Source: Gossypium raimondii (taxonomy: Eukaryota; Streptophyta; Magnoliopsida; Malvales; Malvaceae). Taken from it: 64,000 bases of DNA. Numbering within the stretch: position 1 is the stretch's first letter; every line of letters begins with the position of its first letter. The stretch is taken from positions 3,658,001-3,722,000 of the forward strand of contig NC_068572.1 in the NCBI RefSeq assembly GCF_025698545.1, in the 5' to 3' direction. The position numbers and the translations under genes were made by a program. Below the pieces are notes generated by a model. It was given only the letters and a program-made list of their open reading frames with translations. It ran no database searches and was not told where the DNA came from. Shown one piece after another: positions 61,201 to 64,000 of this stretch.

Positions 61201-62419
61201 TGTTTTTTTGCAATTGAAAAAAAAAATTCAAGACATCTTTTTATACCGAAAATGTTTATTTGATTCTTTTTAGTAATATAAGGACTAAAGTGATCCATTT
61301 AATAATAGAGGAATTAATTTGACCCAGTCTCTATAATACAGTGACCTCCCAGGTGCTTTAACCGTTTTCGTCTCTACATTGCCCTAGTGAATTTAAATAC
61401 TAAGCAAAGCCTTAGTGCTAGTCTTTGGTAAAATTCTCTCCCACATTATCCAAGCAGGGGGAAGACTGTCTACAATAACCAACCTTCTCCAACCCTCAAA
61501 ATAGGGAGCCTTGATCTCCAGGGAACCTTTTAGTCAAAGTGGAAATTATGCATATTTAGAGGCTTATATGTGTATGATTTCGGGGCATATTTTTTCCAGG
61601 TTCCAAGAAGAGGTAATGGCTTTGCCACTAGCTGGGATCCAGGCAATATTGGCCAGTGATGATCTTCAGATTGCATCCGAAGATGCGGTGTATGATTTCG
61701 TGTTGAAGTGGGCCAGGGCTCAATACCCAAAACTAGAAGACCGAAGAGAAGTGCTTGGTTCACACCTTGCACAATATATTCGTTTCCCTTACATGACTTG
61801 CCGGAAACTTAAGAAGGTATTAACATGTAATGATTTTGATCAAGACGTCGCATCGAAACTTGTGCTCGAGGCCCTCTTTTACAAGGCTGATGCCCCATAT
61901 AGACAACGAAGCTTGGCTGCAGAGGAATCTGCAACCTCAAACCATCGATTCGTTGAGCGAGCTTACAAATATCGGCCCGTTAAGGTAGTGGAATTCGAAC
62001 TTCCCCGTCAGCAATGTGTCGTGTACCTCGACTTGAAGAGGGAGGAATGTGTAAACTTGTTCCCATCCGGACGAGTCTATTCTCAGGCATTCCACCTAGG
62101 GGGACAAGGTTTCTTCCTATCAGCACATTGCAACATGGACCAACAAAGCTCTTTCCATTGCTTGGGGTTGTTTTTAGGAATGCAGGAAAAGGGCTCCACT
62201 AGTTTCACGGTGGACTACGAATTCGCAGCAAGATTAAAGCCGACAGAAGAGTTTGTTTGTAAATACAAAGGGAACTACACATTCACCGGCGGCAAGGCGG
62301 TTGGCTACAGGAATTTATTCGCTGTACCTTGGACATCTTTCGTGGCAGAAGATAGTATTTACTTTATAAATGGTACCCTCCATCTTAGGGCTGAGTTAAC
62401 TATCAGATTGTGTTCCTGA
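58225..62419 (+). CDS. POB1: BTB-BACK protein POB1/LRB, CUL3 adaptor
   Basis: Substrate adaptor of CUL3 E3 ubiquitin ligases. The Arabidopsis LRB proteins act in the nucleus on photoactivated phytochrome B with PIF3. Exons: 58225-58474, 59308-59439, 60168-60289, 60439-60502, 60612-60891, 61600-62419, all GT-AG, 555 aa (relatives about 560). A Ser/Gly-rich start with [20 protein letters not shown] is followed by a basic stretch RKRRR at residues 72-76, a likely nuclear signal. An acidic linker (about 100-135) leads to the BTB domain (about 140-240: [36 protein letters not shown]). BACK follows (about 280-380: [20 protein letters not shown]), then a conserved C-terminal domain ([36 protein letters not shown]). 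LRB1 versus LRB2 cannot be told apart by eye. Introns 2 and 5 carry MITEs. I chose the ATG at 58225 because no in-frame ATG precedes it. Confidence 0.94.
59598..59965. mobile_element. Mutator-like MITE in POB1 intron 2, perfect 9-bp duplication
   Basis: 368 bp. Terminal repeats GGTAAAAGTACCATGGAGGC and the inverted end CTTCCATCGTACTTTTACC, with arms pairing for more than 150 bp. ACAAGCTTA stands at 59589-59597 and again at 59966-59974. This is the type copy for the relatives at 14578, 62931 and 2390/3292. Confidence 0.85.
61039..61338. repeat. Inverted-repeat MITE in POB1 intron 5
   Basis: Left arm TATTATAGGGACTTGATCAAATTAG, right arm inverted TAATTTGACCCAGTCTCTATAATA. The arms pair over about 55 bp or more. 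A TA may be duplicated at the tips, but this cannot be decided because the tips themselves are TA. Confidence 0.6.
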
Positions 62420-62761
62420 GGCGATTGGTTGAGTTAAATTTTGGTCTTTTTAAACCAATGTATAGAAGTTAAACACAGTCCTGAGAGCAGGCTTACAAAT
62501 ATTAATTGATGGTGCTGCTGCCTAGGAGAATCGGGCAGCCTGTCTTATTATTATTAATATCATTATATAGATGCTCCGAAATTTTCAAGTGGAGAGGCTA
62601 TAATCACATACACTAAGACCATATTATTATTATATCAAATACTAAGATCTTTATGATAATTTCCTCTTCTTTATGACAAAACTCCTAACGAAGCATGGCC
62701 TTTAATTGACCATTTCAGAGTTTATTTATATTGGTGTTTGCCTCTTGTACAATTTGATATA
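62420..62761. other. 3' flank of the POB1-like gene
   Basis: Likely includes its 3' untranslated region. No further gene. Confidence 0.45.
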
Positions 62762-62786
62762 TGTGTGTGTGTGTGTGTGTGTGTGT
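62762..62786. repeat. (TG)n microsatellite
   Basis: Twelve TG units in an uninterrupted run, about 340 bp after the POB1-like stop codon. Confidence 0.95.
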
Positions 62787-62930
62787 ATAGATGATGATAA
62801 TTATAATCAAGTTGCAGATGTTCCGTCGGCCTGATGCACCAAATCAAATATATTTTCATAGACATTTATAATTTGTTTTCAAGTTTCTTAGTCTTTACTA
62901 ATATGTAATATATACAGAAGCAAATATATA

Positions 62931-63296
62931 TAGTATAATTGAGACTTTTGTATTAAGAGTTAGATTGCATTTTACCATTTCTACTAAAAAAATGGGCAAA
63001 TGAGTCTCTATATGTTAGTTCAAAGAGCATATTGGTCCTTTCTGTTAAAAATCTTATTCATTTGTAATTAGCATGGTTGACGGAATAATTAGATAGTGAT
63101 ACGTGACATGCCACGTGTACATCATGCTGACAAGCAAGGATCGATTTTGTATAGTAGAAAAGGATGAAAATTTTAATTGAATGACCAATTTGTTCTTTAA
63201 TTTAACGTACATGAATTAATTTGTCCATTTTTTTTAGTAGAGAGGACAAAAATACAATATGACTCATAATATAGAGATATCCGTGATACTTTTACC
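62931..63296. mobile_element. Mutator-like MITE copy downstream of POB1
   Basis: Same family as 59598-59965: GAGACTTTTGTATTAAGAG at the left, TACTTTTACC at the right end, arms pairing through TCAAAGAGCATATTGGTCC. Flanks are TA-repeats, so the duplication is not readable. Confidence 0.65.
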
Positions 63297-63649
63297 TATA
63301 TATATGTGTGTAAATATAAATATTAAATATTAATATAATTATGATGTCACGATTAGGACCCCAATTCAATTAGGAAATGATTACAAATTCATTCTTTATA
63401 CAAATTAAATTATATCATTATCGGTGTTTTCATCTTTTATATCATATAAAGCAAGCTACACAAGTATTGTAGAAAAAAGAATGTGACATTATAAAATTAT
63501 TATAAGTGAGCACTTTTATTACTTAACACTTCATCCATTATAATATTAATATAATTGTTAGGTTCGCGCGTCTTAATCAATATTTAATACTTCATTTAAT
63601 TAAATAATGAATATAAACATTTCTTTTATATTTAAAATTACTCTTGTCG

Positions 63650-63830
63650 ATTGAGTTTTAACTCGATTGGCATGAGTATTGTAGTCATGAGTTCGAGTGC
63701 ATTAAAACGCATTATTCCCTTATTTATGAGTCAGGTAGAAACTATTTATAATTCTACGAATTATCTTAAAAAGAACATACATAATTAAAACCTATGGTAA
63801 GATTATTTAAAAATTAATAACTTATAAAAA
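63650..63830 (+). mobile_element. tRNA-derived SINE-like copy (family 1)
   Basis: GATTGAGTTTTAACTCGATTG, GGCATGAGTATTGTAGTCA and B-box-like GAGTTCGAGTGC, followed by ACGCATTATTCCCTTATTTA, then a 3' block with AACATACATAATTAAAACC. Confidence 0.6.
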
Positions 63831-63904
63831 TTCATACATAGTAAGATTAATAAATATATATTTTTTATTCTCATTGTGAATGGACTATATTATTATTTGT
63901 TTTA

Positions 63905-64000
63905 TTTGACAACGCTTAAAATCACCTATAATTCCTCCTCAACTCACTGATAAATCAGTGAGATAATATGTTTCAAAGCACTTGAATTCACGTCTTCTTA
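63905..64000 (-). mobile_element. Partial SINE-like copy at the window edge (family 1)
   Basis: Reverse complement TAAGAAGACGTGAATTCAAGTGCTTTG matches the B-box region of the family. It runs off the right end of the window, opposite in direction to the copy 75 bp before it. Confidence 0.4.

Overview
The window is nuclear DNA of a dicot plant. It is AT-rich, its genes have many introns with GT-AG borders, and most of the rest is transposon-derived. The repeat families and protein variants look to me like cotton (Gossypium, Malvaceae). That is recognition from memory, not a search. I could assemble five complete protein-coding genes by joining exons in frame. All five end without frameshifts at lengths normal for their families.

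Layout of genes. (1) 3634-7797, minus: a Golgi pectin-methyltransferase-like protein of the QUA3/PMT13 type, 7 exons, 598 aa. (2) 12985-15434, minus: a small membrane RING-H2 (ATL-type) ubiquitin ligase, 3 exons, 145 aa. (3) 23204-29718, minus: an SMP + C2 lipid-binding protein of the CLB1/SYT7 type, 11 exons, 516 aa. (4) 55017-56683, plus: a DUF2358 protein, 2 exons, 255 aa. (5) 58225-62419, plus: a BTB-BACK CUL3 adaptor of the POB1/LRB type, 6 exons, 555 aa. A tRNA-Gly(UCC) gene lies at 56984-57054, minus. The genes are not an operon; they are separate plant genes in a repeat-rich region. Genes 3, 4 and 5 have Arabidopsis counterparts that, as I recall, sit in the paired duplicated blocks on chromosomes 2 and 3, so the region may be an old collinear segment.

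Layout of repeats. Introns and spacers are crowded with small inverted-repeat elements. Several are Mutator-like, with 9-bp target-site duplications I could read directly (for example 59598-59965, 14184-14503, 19458-20492, 30660-31984). There are also tRNA-derived SINE-like copies, one with a perfect 13-bp duplication at 36926/37061. Two long-TIR elements carry gene-like cargo: 16851-17846 holds a frameshifted unknown ORF, and 32065-36572 holds a ruined class I small heat-shock protein gene plus LTR insertions.

The most striking object is 37784-51477. It is a minus-strand LTR retroelement with a gag remnant, a tRNA-Arg-type primer site and a polypurine tract, but almost no pol. Its outermost sequences are two near-identical 2.44-kb LTRs in inverted, not direct, orientation, and the same 5-bp duplication (ATCTT) borders the whole 13.7-kb unit. 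A third, clearly different LTR sits inside next to the primer site. I found no CRISPR array, bacterial operon or complete virus.
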